Below are positions 63,876 through 64,000 of a stretch of DNA of 64,000 nucleotides, piece after piece (the first letter of the stretch is position 1; every line of letters begins with the position of its first letter). The translations under genes and the position numbers were made by a program. Source of the DNA: Vibrio marinisediminis (GTDB lineage: Bacteria > Pseudomonadota > Gammaproteobacteria > Enterobacterales > Vibrionaceae); assembly GCF_014050145.1 (NCBI RefSeq), contig NZ_JACFYF010000001.1, positions 186,001-250,000 on the forward strand, in the 5' to 3' direction. The notes beneath the pieces were generated by a model. It did no database searches and was not told where the DNA came from. It was given only the letters and a program-made list of their open reading frames with translations.

Positions 63876-64000
63876 ATACCTAAACCTCGTTACAAAACCA
63901 CTAACTGGAAGCAGTACAGCAAAGCCTTAATCTACCGTGGTTCTCTGACCTTTTGGATTGATGAGGAAGCGAATGCCGAGTGGAAACAAAACAAGCAAGG
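63876..64000 (+). CDS. IS5-family transposase, N-terminus (partial)
   Basis: The frame from 63876 reads PKPRYKTTNWKQYSKALIYR then GSLTFWIDEEANAEWKQ, the N-terminal DUF772-like region of IS5/IS903-type transposases. It runs off the window. No ATG, GTG or TTG is in frame here; the codon where the family's initiator Met would be is ATA, so the copy may be inactive. Confidence 0.7.
   Translation, partial: MPKPRYKTTNWKQYSKALIYRGSLTFWIDEEANAEWKQNKQ

Noticed and set aside
1-64000. tRNA or rRNA genes
   Set aside because: No cloverleaf with a GTTCRA T-loop and no rRNA-like stretch was recognised, including at the gcvP-island border.

Overview
The window looks like a chromosomal segment of a Vibrio or close relative (Vibrionaceae). 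The glycine-cleavage cluster arrangement (gcvT and an XRE-cupin regulator facing glyA-gcvH-gcvP), the NorR/Hmp pair, a VpsT-like regulator, the SiaPQM-type TRAP transporter and many small Vibrio-style hypotheticals point that way. The gcv cluster is, from memory, on the small chromosome in V. cholerae, so chromosome II is likely but not proven here.

Region by region. 1-9.2 kb: the tail of a basic protein (probably an RNA helicase), then a ten-gene minus-strand unit for uptake and breakdown of sialic acid or a relative: nanA, a ROK kinase, an enolase-superfamily dehydratase, a D-2-hydroxyacid dehydrogenase, siaPQM, a YhcH protein, a second DHDPS-family aldolase and nanR. A NanR-type operator (two GGTATA repeats) precedes nanA. 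No nanE or nagA is present, so the pathway is non-canonical. 9.5-22.2 kb: TPR-GGDEF protein, aromatic amino acid permease with a TyrR-like box, TrmK-like methyltransferase, small hypotheticals, a lipoprotein, DacA, a cold-shock protein, YaeQ and a secreted phosphodiester glycosidase-like protein. 22.4-33.6 kb: hmp/norR with paired NorR sites and a sigma-54 promoter, glutaredoxins, a HAD phosphatase, a KefG/KefB-type potassium efflux pair, a MATE exporter and two EamA transporters. The first EamA gene is preceded by a Leu-rich leader peptide and competing hairpins that could hide its ribosome-binding site. 33.6-42.1 kb: an MFS remnant beside a LysR gene, a GAF-GGDEF-EAL protein, NadD-like and NadE proteins, a winged-helix regulator with 11-bp phased repeats upstream, a TetR regulator and a VpsT-like regulator. 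42.5-49.6 kb: the glycine cleavage/SHMT cluster with a shared operator-like motif and a structured glyA leader but no recognisable glycine riboswitch.

49.7-64 kb is accessory DNA directly after the intact gcvP terminator. It holds a Gabija-like OLD nuclease/UvrD pair, a complete Tn7-like transposition operon (tnsA, tnsB, tnsC, tniQ, a 42-codon ORF, tnsD), a 1038-residue XRE-UvrD-PD-(D/E)XK fusion that is a candidate stand-alone defence protein, and the start of an IS5-family transposase at the window edge. I read this as a Tn7-like mobile island carrying anti-phage cargo inserted downstream of gcvP. I could not locate the transposon ends or a target-site duplication.
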